From an uncultured Pseudomonadota bacterium (lineage in GTDB: Bacteria > Pseudomonadota > Gammaproteobacteria > Methylococcales > Methylomonadaceae), in contig CAIVBX010000275.1 of the NCBI GenBank assembly GCA_903904275.1, positions 1-5,787 of the forward strand: a stretch of 5,787 bases of DNA, given 5' to 3'. Numbering within the stretch: the first letter of the stretch is position 1; every line of letters starts with the position of its first letter. Shown here in pieces: positions 1 through 5,787 of the stretch. Position numbers and translations under genes: made by a program. Under the pieces are notes generated by a model. That model was not told the DNA's origin. It worked only from the letters and a program-made list of their open reading frames with translations, and searched no databases.

Positions 1-1311
1 ATTGGTCAAATCCAACAAATTACAACTCGCTTTCAAACCATTATGATGCCCAATAATATTAAGCAAACCAATGGTTTTAAGTAATTCGATTTCAATTTTC
101 GGCGCGTCGTAACCTAAACGCTCTAATGCGGTGACAACTTCTGCCCAACGTCGATGCGTCAAATGGTCAGTCGTGGCGGTGGGTTGATTTTGAATGAAAT
201 AATCGAAAATTTCCCACGGCAAAATCCATTCGTTCACACTTTTAAGACGCGACAAACTGTCTTTAAAACCGTGAATTTCTTGACTACCTAAATAGCTAAA
301 TAAGGTACGTTCATTTTGAGCTACTTTTTGACACAGCACAGGCAAAATCAACAACGACAAAGGATGCAACGGATAACATTGTGAAAATAATTCGCTTGCA
401 GTTTGCACATTCAAATGATTCGGCACGGCAGATTGTTCAACTAAAACTTTCGAAACCAAATCGGTGTGTGTTTTGACAACACTTTTTTCTTCGTCAGTTA
501 ATTCATTTTTAAATGCCGCTGCAATCACGCGCATGGTTTGTTCAGTAGATTCTAAAAACGGCACACTTTCAAAACGTCCCGATACTTTCAACCATTCATT
601 TTTGGCAGTTTCACTTAGATTTTTAGCATATTGCTCAATGGGCTGGTGCATTAAAACAACGAGCAATAAGTTTGCTTTGTGACCTTTTCGCGCCAATTCA
701 GCTAACGCTTGCAATAAAAAAATATCATCGGAATTGGATTGTCGAGCATCGTATTCGAGGAACTTCCCCAATTCATCAATGATAATTAAAATGCCTGCAC
801 CTGATTTTGCGACAACCGCGTTTTGTAATTTCGTAACTAACTCAATAAGTTCGCTAACGGTAAGGTTTTTTTCAGTTGCTAATTTGAATTGATTAACAAT
901 AGGCGATGATTTATTGAAATAGGTTTCTGTCGCTAGATATAACGCGGCGACCAAACGCTTACTCAACGATTCAGGATTACCCGATAATAAAACAGTGCAG
1001 TAGCCTAATTTTGAATGCTCAAATTTTGCTGCAAGTGGTTGGTCAGTTTTAGCAAGAACGGTGACTGCTTGATTTTTTTCGTTTAAAAGTTGCGCTAAAA
1101 ACAAGGCAAATGCGGATTTTCCTGAACCGTAAGGACCAATCAATGACCATGCTCGCGGCATATCAAATTCATTAAATGTAGCGGCGATTTTTTCCAATGT
1201 TTGCAACGCGCGAGAAGTTGGAATATATGAAATCAAAAGCGACCTTGCGTCTTTTTCTAAATGAATTGAGCGCGTGTAATGGGTATCGACACTGATTTTT
1301 TGTTCCATCAT
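1..1311 (-). CDS. P-loop ATPase of a BREX/Dnd-type defence locus (N-terminal 437 residues, C-terminus beyond window)
   Basis: The frame is open from an ATG at 1311 to base 1, so the gene is 3'-truncated by the window edge. Seen: Walker A GPYGSGKS at residues 59-66, and a Walker B run of hydrophobic residues ending in DELGKF at 179-184. An arginine in SGRFES (about 246) follows, where AAA/STAND-like ATPases often carry sensor or arginine-finger residues. The part after about 290 is mostly helical in character. No signal peptide or membrane segment is evident, so it is probably cytoplasmic. It starts with ATGATG; the first ATG overlaps the DUF4007 stop (ATGA, 1308-1311), and AAGGAA lies 10 bases upstream, so the two are probably co-translated. 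Inference: it is the energy-providing ATPase of the locus, in the role of BrxC/PglY in BREX. I cannot assign a subfamily from the N-terminal part alone. It could instead belong to a phosphorothioation-linked restriction module next door. P-loop ATPase is secure; the BREX role is moderate. Confidence 0.85.
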   Translation of the reverse strand, partial: MMEQKISVDTHYTRSIHLEKDARSLLISYIPTSRALQTLEKIAATFNEFDMPRAWSLIGPYGSGKSAFALFLAQLLNEKNQAVTVLAKTDQPLAAKFEHSKLGYCTVLLSGNPESLSKRLVAALYLATETYFNKSSPIVNQFKLATEKNLTVSELIELVTKLQNAVVAKSGAGILIIIDELGKFLEYDARQSNSDDIFLLQALAELARKGHKANLLLVVLMHQPIEQYAKNLSETAKNEWLKVSGRFESVPFLESTEQTMRVIAAAFKNELTDEEKSVVKTHTDLVSKVLVEQSAVPNHLNVQTASELFSQCYPLHPLSLLILPVLCQKVAQNERTLFSYLGSQEIHGFKDSLSRLKSVNEWILPWEIFDYFIQNQPTATTDHLTHRRWAEVVTALERLGYDAPKIEIELLKTIGLLNIIGHHNGLKASCNLLDLTN

Positions 1312-2216
1312 GATTGCGCTATTCCTTGGTAATGCTGATTTAAAAACGTCATTGAATCGGGTTTTTCATAGCGAAGAAGTTGGTGTATTCCTGCGGTTTC
1401 GTTAAGTTGAAAAATGATTGGATATTTTGTTACGAGTTGCTCAACAAGAGTGATTAGTGCGTTTTCGGTTAAACGGAAAACGCTGCCTAACGCCACGCCA
1501 TTTTTTTCGCCATACATTAACGTGTTAATTGGAATTGAAACCGTATTGAGCTGATTAAAAAGTTCATTTATCGCGAAACTAAACACACCTAACGGCAAGG
1601 TTTCTCGTGATGCTGGAAGTGAACGGTAATTTTTACCATCCATGCTGCTAATTAAATTTAAGGTTGTTAAGGGCGAATCTAAAACATCTTCAACATCTTT
1701 TGTACGAGAACGTGTGAGGCAATACATTCGTAAAATCAATGCAATTTCTTGTCGAACCGTTTTTTCAGAATGCTTGCCATGAGTGTTATTTATGACGAAA
1801 TCAACTAACGCATTTGCTGTTTCATCACTATTAAATTCGGGCTTGTGATAACAATTAAAAAACCAATAAATTGCTGTTGAAAGTTCTGCATTTGTCGCAA
1901 GTTGCCAATGACATACCCACAACGTCGCGTCGTCTTCTAAAAATGGATCAAAACCGTCTGTGGCAAAAATCGCATTGCCTAATTCGGTTGTTTTCAAAAC
2001 ATTATTTTCGCCTTCAAGCAATTGCGAAGCGCGTAACCAATAGCGAATTGCGTTCACCATATTTTTACCCACGCCTAACGTCACAGTTGCTTCGTCAGAT
2101 TTAAAAATATCGGGATTTTCGATAAATGCTTGAAAACCTTTTGTGAGCCAAAAATAGCGCAGTGAAAATGTTTCATGTCGTCCAAAAGACGCTTTGTTTG
2201 GGTTAAATAATTTCAT
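1308..2216 (-). CDS. DUF4007 family protein
   Basis: Complete 302-residue protein of unknown biochemical function. I recognise the DUF4007 signature: FGRHETFSLRYFWLTKG (residues 11-27), TLGVGKNMVNAIRYWL (46-61), EDDATLWVCHWQLA (94-107) and a late LLRYE (280-284). The segment around 45-68, ending in a short loop before NVLKTTELG, resembles a helix-turn-helix followed by a wing, so DNA binding is a reasonable guess; it is an inference from pattern only. From memory of family context, DUF4007 genes often sit beside PAPS-reductase/Dnd-like and BREX-like ATPase genes, which agrees with this setting. No transmembrane or signal sequence is seen. The ATG at 2216 is chosen because the conserved motif begins only ten residues later; no good Shine-Dalgarno precedes it, which is unusual compared with its neighbours. 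It opens a minus-strand unit and overlaps the ATPase start by four bases. Family assignment is confident; role is unknown. Confidence 0.88.
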   Translation of the reverse strand: MKLFNPNKASFGRHETFSLRYFWLTKGFQAFIENPDIFKSDEATVTLGVGKNMVNAIRYWLRASQLLEGENNVLKTTELGNAIFATDGFDPFLEDDATLWVCHWQLATNAELSTAIYWFFNCYHKPEFNSDETANALVDFVINNTHGKHSEKTVRQEIALILRMYCLTRSRTKDVEDVLDSPLTTLNLISSMDGKNYRSLPASRETLPLGVFSFAINELFNQLNTVSIPINTLMYGEKNGVALGSVFRLTENALITLVEQLVTKYPIIFQLNETAGIHQLLRYEKPDSMTFLNQHYQGIAQS

Positions 2217-2238
2217 TATATTGAGGTTGTTGTGCGGT

Positions 2239-2261
2239 ATGCTTTGGTAATTTTAAAGCAT
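2239..2261. repeat. 7-bp inverted repeat in the divergent promoter region (candidate operator)
   Basis: ATGCTTT (2239-2245) and AAAGCAT (2255-2261) form a perfect 7-base inverted repeat around a 9-base AT-rich centre. It covers the candidate minus-strand -10 box and lies about 15 bases before the desulfurase start. A dyad of this size and place fits a binding site for a dimeric regulator. It could also form a weak hairpin in the desulfurase leader, or be chance in AT-rich DNA. No regulator gene is visible in the window, unless DUF4007 itself binds DNA. Confidence 0.4.
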
Positions 2262-2263
2262 TT

Positions 2264-2267
2264 AGGG
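2264..2267 (+). promoter_or_regulatory. Ribosome binding site supporting the TTG start of the cysteine desulfurase
   Basis: AGGG lies 8 bases before the TTG at 2276. There is no in-frame ATG upstream before the stop at 2222-2224, and the conserved YLDYAATTP motif begins at residue 6, so TTG 2276 is the best start. Confidence 0.5.
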
Positions 2268-2275
2268 TTAGAGCA

Positions 2276-3424
2276 TTGCACAAAAAAATTTACCTCGATT
2301 ACGCCGCTACTACACCACCTGCACCTGAAGTTATCGCAGTAATGGTCGAGTCGTTAAATCATACTTTCGCAAATCCCGCTTCAACGCAGCATTGTTTCGG
2401 TGAACAAGCGAATCAACAAATCGAAACTGCGCGTGAACAAATCGCGGTGGTTTTCAACGCTAAACCACACGATTTCATTTTCACCTCGGGCGCGACAGAA
2501 GCGAATAATTTAGTTTTGAAAAGCGTCGCGCAACGTTTTCAAGCGCACGGTAAACACATCATTACCAGTGCGACTGAACACAAATGCGTTCTCGATACTT
2601 GCAAATTTTTAGAAACGCTAGGCTTTCAAATCACTTATTTAAAACCAAATTCAGAAGGTTTGATTGATTTAGATGAACTCGAAAATTGCATTACTGACGA
2701 CACAATTTTGGTTTCCATGATGCACGTTAATAATGAAACTGGCGTAATTCAAAACATCGAAAAAATGGCTGAAATCACTAATGAAAAAGGCATTTTTTTT
2801 CATGTTGATGCCGCGCAAAGTGTCGGAAAACTCGATATTGATTTGAGCCAAATACAGATTAGTTTTCTTTCTTTTTCGGCACATAAATTTTATGGCGTGA
2901 AAGGCATCGGAGGACTTTATTTGAGTAATCGAGCTAAATTAAAACTCTCGCCACAATTACACGGCGGTGGTCAAGAATACGGTTTGCGTTCGGGAACGTT
3001 GCCAACGCATCAAATCATGACAATGGCGACAGCATTGGATTTAGCAAATAAAAATAGACTCGCAGATTATCAACACGCGCAAACGTTGAGAAATCATTTA
3101 CTCGCAAATCTCCCACCATTTACGTTAAACGGTTCGCAAAATTCGGTATTACCCAACATTTTGAATGTGAGTTTTGAAAATGTGAGTGCGGATGCGCTGA
3201 TTATTGCGTTACGAAATGATGTCGCCATTTCATCAGGAAGTGCGTGTAATTCGGGTGCTGTTGAAGCCTCACACGTTTTGCGAGCAATGGGCATTGAAGG
3301 TGACCGACTTTATGGTGCAGTTCGGTTGAGTTTTGGACGTTATACAACTCTTGATGACATAGATTTTGCGGTGAAACGATTAACGAAAGAAGTAATCCAA
3401 TTGCAGCAATTAGCCTGTTTATAG
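2276..3424 (+). CDS. dndA: Cysteine desulfurase, IscS/NifS family, probably DndA-type
   Basis: Complete 382-residue pyridoxal-phosphate enzyme that removes sulfur from L-cysteine, giving alanine and an enzyme-bound persulfide. Seen: N-terminal YLDYAATTP (6-14), FTSGATEANN (69-78), the cofactor-stacking histidine in TEHKCV (His102), NNETG (152-156), HVDAAQSVGK (176-185), the Schiff-base lysine in SAHKFYG (Lys204), GLRSGT (236-241), and the catalytic cysteine loop SSGSACNSG with Cys324. All expected active-site residues are present, so it should be active. It ends about twenty residues short of the usual 404-residue E. coli IscS, in the tail that IscS uses to dock IscU. That suggests another sulfur acceptor. 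No IscR, IscU or tRNA-thiolation gene is nearby; its neighbours are BREX-like genes. I therefore infer a dedicated DndA-like role, feeding sulfur to a DndC/BrxP-like PAPS-reductase-family protein. It is the only plus-strand gene, divergent from DUF4007 and convergent with brxL. The enzyme family is certain; the dndA name rests on context. Confidence 0.9.
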   Translation: MHKKIYLDYAATTPPAPEVIAVMVESLNHTFANPASTQHCFGEQANQQIETAREQIAVVFNAKPHDFIFTSGATEANNLVLKSVAQRFQAHGKHIITSATEHKCVLDTCKFLETLGFQITYLKPNSEGLIDLDELENCITDDTILVSMMHVNNETGVIQNIEKMAEITNEKGIFFHVDAAQSVGKLDIDLSQIQISFLSFSAHKFYGVKGIGGLYLSNRAKLKLSPQLHGGGQEYGLRSGTLPTHQIMTMATALDLANKNRLADYQHAQTLRNHLLANLPPFTLNGSQNSVLPNILNVSFENVSADALIIALRNDVAISSGSACNSGAVEASHVLRAMGIEGDRLYGAVRLSFGRYTTLDDIDFAVKRLTKEVIQLQQLACL

Positions 3425-3478
3425 TTGGAAAAATTATGCGTGGAAAAAGTTCTCAATCATGTTTATTGGCATTACAGT
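3425..3478. other. 54-base gap between convergent desulfurase and brxL genes
   Basis: Both transcripts must end in or beyond this gap. I see no strong GC-rich hairpin with a T-run for either strand. On the minus strand a 4-base stem (CAAT/ATTG around a 7-base loop, near 3450-3465) is followed by a short CTTTTT, too weak to call a terminator. Readthrough giving antisense RNA over either gene is possible. Confidence 0.4.
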
Positions 3479-4873
3479 TTAAAGTGAAACATTCAAATTT
3501 GCCGAAAACTCATGCGGATCCAGTTCCGCAAGTTGCGACCTAACACGTTGCCGTAAAGTTTTTGCAGGATTCAAAACGTAAGTTTCATAATCTGCGTGAT
3601 CTGGATTTAAAAGTAATAATTTTGATAACGCTTTGGTTAATCGTTCAACCGCTTTCGTATCGCGACTATCACCAGCTAATACAGGGCATTGACCAAAAGG
3701 AAACTCGGTCGCACTCACTGTACGAAGTTGATGCAGATATTCACCGAAAACATCGGCTTTCATACCTAAACCTTGTGCGGAATTCGTTGTTTCAAAACGC
3801 GGAATTTCCCAACCTGCAATGATTCCGTGAAATCGATCCATCAACGCACTGTCGTGAAACATTTCAGGTAAATGACGAATATAATCCGTGCGGCGCGGTT
3901 GATTTTCATATAACTCGATATTTGCCAAAATCATCAAACCGCATTCACTGGTAATTTTGTCTCCACCGATTGTGTAATGCCCCGATTCTAAATAGTCTTT
4001 AAATTTTGCATGAATATCATCAACGCCTTTGAAACTAATAGATTGCCCTTCGTCCAAAACTAACACATCATTTTTAGCCAATAATCCAACTGCTTTGGTG
4101 TTTAAATTTTTGAATAATTGCGCGGGGGTTAAACCGCCGCCACTATTCAAATAAACGTGACGACTTAAATTGGAATAAATAAAGGATTTCCCTGTGCCTT
4201 TGGGCGCAAGCTCCATCATGTTTAAATTATTTTGCACCAGTGGCAACAATCTTAAAATCAAATTATTTTGCTCTGCTTCCGAATAAGCAAAGGGTTCATA
4301 ACCCATCGCCCGTAAAATGAAAGCAATCCATTCACGAGTTGTAAATTGTTCACGCGCAGCAATTAACTGTTTTAAATTCACTTTTCCAGATTGCATTGGA
4401 TGAAATTCAATCAATTCAATCACATTTGTTTTGCCTTCTGGTCGTACAATTAAACGTCCCGCGCCCCATTGTCCACCTTCGAGCAATGATTCGTTATTGT
4501 CTAAAACTTCATGCGTGACGCTGGCGGCAGTTTCGTCTAAACAAGGAATTGAAACCCGTTGTTTGTTATTTTTAATATCGATACTGACTTCAAACTTATC
4601 CAAAATAACTAATGTTTCACCACGTTGTAACTGGCGTTTAAGTTTGTCTTTTTCCGTTTTTGTTGGTAAATGTTTGCTCATAAAGCCCGTAATAGCTTGA
4701 TAAATCGCTTCATCAGACGTTTCTGATTCTTGAAATCGTGAAATCAACCACTCTTCAACAAAACTTGGAATAGCACGATTTTCACGAATTTTTAAACGTC
4801 GCACTAAGGCTTTATCAATGACTAAATCACTGAATAATAAATGGATTCTTTCGTCTAATTCTTGACCGTTCAA
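3479..4873 (-). CDS. brxL: BREX system Lon-related AAA+ protein BrxL (short form)
   Basis: Complete 464-residue AAA+ protein. In order: a helical N-terminal part (1-90), a basic/beta-rich segment (about 90-160) that may hold the DNA-binding fold known in BrxL, then the ATPase core. The core has Walker A APKGTGKS (223-230, with Ala in place of the usual first Gly), Walker B DVLVLDEGQ (269-277), a sensor-1-like asparagine in LANIE (Asn318), and the LMDRFHGIIAGW motif (345-356) with a likely arginine finger. BrxL is an MCM-like DNA-translocating ring needed for BREX phage exclusion. Type 1 BrxL is near 680 residues and carries a C-terminal Lon-protease-like domain; here the protein ends about 100 residues after the AAA+ core, so that domain is absent. 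It resembles the shorter, roughly 450-residue branch of the family. The start is TTG 4873, overlapping the pglZ stop (TTGA), with GAGGGG five bases upstream. It probably shares a transcript with pglZ. Confidence 0.9.
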   Translation of the reverse strand: MNGQELDERIHLLFSDLVIDKALVRRLKIRENRAIPSFVEEWLISRFQESETSDEAIYQAITGFMSKHLPTKTEKDKLKRQLQRGETLVILDKFEVSIDIKNNKQRVSIPCLDETAASVTHEVLDNNESLLEGGQWGAGRLIVRPEGKTNVIELIEFHPMQSGKVNLKQLIAAREQFTTREWIAFILRAMGYEPFAYSEAEQNNLILRLLPLVQNNLNMMELAPKGTGKSFIYSNLSRHVYLNSGGGLTPAQLFKNLNTKAVGLLAKNDVLVLDEGQSISFKGVDDIHAKFKDYLESGHYTIGGDKITSECGLMILANIELYENQPRRTDYIRHLPEMFHDSALMDRFHGIIAGWEIPRFETTNSAQGLGMKADVFGEYLHQLRTVSATEFPFGQCPVLAGDSRDTKAVERLTKALSKLLLLNPDHADYETYVLNPAKTLRQRVRSQLAELDPHEFSANLNVSL

Positions 4874-5787
4874 AACATCCCCTCAAAACGTTGTGCGCTC
4901 ACATCTTTTTCTAAAAGTGCGACAGAAAAATCAATCGCAATGGTTTTTAAAATAGTTTCGTTTGCTTTCACTCTGGAAACAGAATCTGAAACGTAATCAC
5001 AATACAAAATGGTGAACTCCATTTCTGTGCGTCCTTGCTGTTCATTTGTTGCATTAAAAGACAAAATAATTTCTTGGTTTTTGTTTGCTCGCAAACTATC
5101 AATACTTGCTTCACCTTGAAAAATGCCATTGGGTTTAATACGAATATCACTGACGTTTTTATTTGCCATCAGACTGAGTTCGATTTGCCATTTTTTATCA
5201 CCAATTCGACGAGCTTGTGAATTTTTTAACGTGACGTTAATGGATGCTTTTGTCGGTTCAGGTGTTTTTGTGGTGAACGTTACAAACGGAATTAGCACTT
5301 CTTCTGGTGTTAAACCGCCGTGCGTGAGCAATCCATCCGCTGTTAGCCGTAATCTTTTTTTGGGAATCGCGTAATTTTCAAATTTCACAAAATCGGGTGG
5401 AATTTCAGAATGCAATGATTTCAATTTAAAAAAACGTTCGCTTGTTTCGCCTAGCGATTCACCCGAATATAATTCTTGTGTCACCGTCATGCCGTGATCA
5501 GCAGTAATAAAAAATACCACGTCACGTCCTAAACTCATTGCATCTTTTGTCCAACGACGAATTGACGTTTTAAGTTGTGAGCAAATCAGTTTTATGTCGT
5601 CTCGATGCTTTTCAAAACTGATGCAATCGTGCAATCGTTCATCTAATTTATTTTCAAAATACACCAATAAATTCGTGTATTCATCAAGATGTTCACTTGA
5701 TTCTTTGTAACTTTGAATAACTTTTAACGACGTGGGTTGCTGTAAAAAAGGTTGATACGTTTCGCGCAGTGCTTTTTCATAATCACC
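4870..5787 (-). CDS. pglZ: PglZ domain protein, BREX alkaline-phosphatase-superfamily component (C-terminal part)
   Basis: The frame is open from base 5787 to a TGA at 4872-4870, giving 305 visible residues; the N-terminus with the expected nucleophile region lies outside. A TTG at 5667 is internal, not the start: coding continues upstream without a stop. Seen, numbered from the first visible residue: NKLDERLH (46-53), matching the second metal-site D/H pattern of the alkaline phosphatase superfamily; a strand leading into TADHGM (95-100), the hallmark Asp-His; and LTHGGLTPEEVLIPF (154-168), the last conserved PglZ motif with a metal-site histidine. After about 180 there is a beta-rich tail that looks Ig-like (INVTLKN, IILSFNAT, MEFTILYCDY). 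PglZ is a core BREX protein, essential for modification and defence; its exact substrate is unsettled. It overlaps brxL by four bases, the usual pglZ-brxL gene order, and precedes it in the same transcription unit. Confidence 0.9.
   Translation of the reverse strand, partial: GDYEKALRETYQPFLQQPTSLKVIQSYKESSEHLDEYTNLLVYFENKLDERLHDCISFEKHRDDIKLICSQLKTSIRRWTKDAMSLGRDVVFFITADHGMTVTQELYSGESLGETSERFFKLKSLHSEIPPDFVKFENYAIPKKRLRLTADGLLTHGGLTPEEVLIPFVTFTTKTPEPTKASINVTLKNSQARRIGDKKWQIELSLMANKNVSDIRIKPNGIFQGEASIDSLRANKNQEIILSFNATNEQQGRTEMEFTILYCDYVSDSVSRVKANETILKTIAIDFSVALLEKDVSAQRFEGMF
4879..4884 (-). promoter_or_regulatory. Ribosome binding site inside the pglZ 3' end, setting the TTG start of brxL
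   Basis: GAGGGG read on the minus strand (4884 to 4879) is followed by five bases and then TTG (4873-4871). The nearby ATG at 4878 is in the pglZ frame and reaches its stop after one codon, so it is not the brxL start. The TTGA overlap with the pglZ stop points to translational coupling. Confidence 0.65.

Larger units (their letters stand above)
2217..2275. promoter_or_regulatory. Divergent promoter region between DUF4007 gene and cysteine desulfurase gene
   Basis: This 59-base gap is the only space for the start signals of two divergent genes. On the minus strand, TAAAAT (2255-2250) is one mismatch from the -10 consensus and would give a leader of about 25 bases for the DUF4007 gene, but no convincing -35 box is present. 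On the plus strand, TAATTT (2248-2253) with TTGTTG (2227-2232) is a weak candidate with a short 15-base spacer. Both candidates are tentative. That promoters lie here follows from the arrangement rather than from clear boxes. Confidence 0.45.

Noticed and set aside
464..682. Plus-strand open frame of 72 codons
   Set aside because: Lies antisense inside the ATPase gene, which has clear Walker motifs; the translation has no recognisable family features.
1871..2104. Plus-strand open frame of 77 codons
   Set aside because: Antisense to conserved DUF4007 motifs; no ribosome binding site or family likeness.
3425..3446. Direct repeat TGGAAAAA (twice) after the desulfurase stop
   Set aside because: Only two short AT-rich copies; expected by chance and without flanking signs of an insertion or attachment site.
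3440..3475. Possible terminator after brxL (CAAT/ATTG stem and CTTTTT)
   Set aside because: A 4-base AT-rich stem is too weak, and the T-run is short and separated from it.
3562..3822. Plus-strand open frame of 86 codons opposite brxL
   Set aside because: Shadow of the brxL coding frame, with no start signal or family features.
4431..4700. Plus-strand open frame of 89 codons opposite brxL
   Set aside because: Shadow frame; its composition follows the complementary strand of brxL.
5035..5374. Overlapping plus-strand open frames opposite pglZ
   Set aside because: Antisense to the PglZ C-terminal domain and its LTHGG motif; no independent coding evidence.
5665..5667. TTG as the start of pglZ
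   Set aside because: The same frame continues without a stop to base 5787 and encodes plausible PglZ sequence, so this codon is an internal leucine.
1..5787. CRISPR array, tRNA, rRNA or insertion sequence
   Set aside because: No regularly spaced repeats, tRNA cloverleaf, rRNA-like stretch, transposase or terminal inverted repeats were seen; nearly all bases are in the five coding genes.

Overview
The window is an AT-rich bacterial segment. Its five genes all fit a phage-defence (DNA modification/restriction) island. Tightly packed genes, ATGA/TTGA stop-start overlaps, TTG start codons and recognisable Shine-Dalgarno sites suggest a bacterium. A gammaproteobacterium with moderately low GC would fit, but nothing here fixes the taxon.

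Layout. At the right end, on the minus strand, lies the C-terminal 305 codons of a PglZ-family alkaline-phosphatase-fold protein; its N-terminus is beyond base 5787. It overlaps by 4 bases with a complete 464-residue BrxL-like AAA+ protein (4873 to 3479). On the plus strand, converging on brxL, is a complete 382-residue pyridoxal-phosphate cysteine desulfurase of the IscS/NifS/DndA type (2276-3424). Diverging from it across a 59-base gap, on the minus strand, is a complete 302-residue DUF4007 protein (2216 to 1308). This overlaps by 4 bases (ATGA) with the N-terminal 437 codons of a P-loop ATPase that runs off the left end. No tRNA, rRNA, insertion sequence, CRISPR array or integrase is visible, and no gap exceeds 60 bases.

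Interpretation. PglZ, BrxL and a large P-loop ATPase are core BREX components. In type 4 BREX the fourth component is a PAPS-reductase-family protein (BrxP), related to DndC of the DNA phosphorothioation systems. A cysteine desulfurase supplies sulfur in Dnd systems (DndA). The combination here points to a BREX type 4-like or Dnd/BREX hybrid locus in which sulfur chemistry on DNA is plausible. The PAPS-reductase-like gene is not in the window and is predicted to lie just outside it. The plus-strand desulfurase splits the minus-strand genes into two units, pglZ-brxL and DUF4007-ATPase. These may be one rearranged system or the ends of two adjacent systems; the window alone cannot decide.
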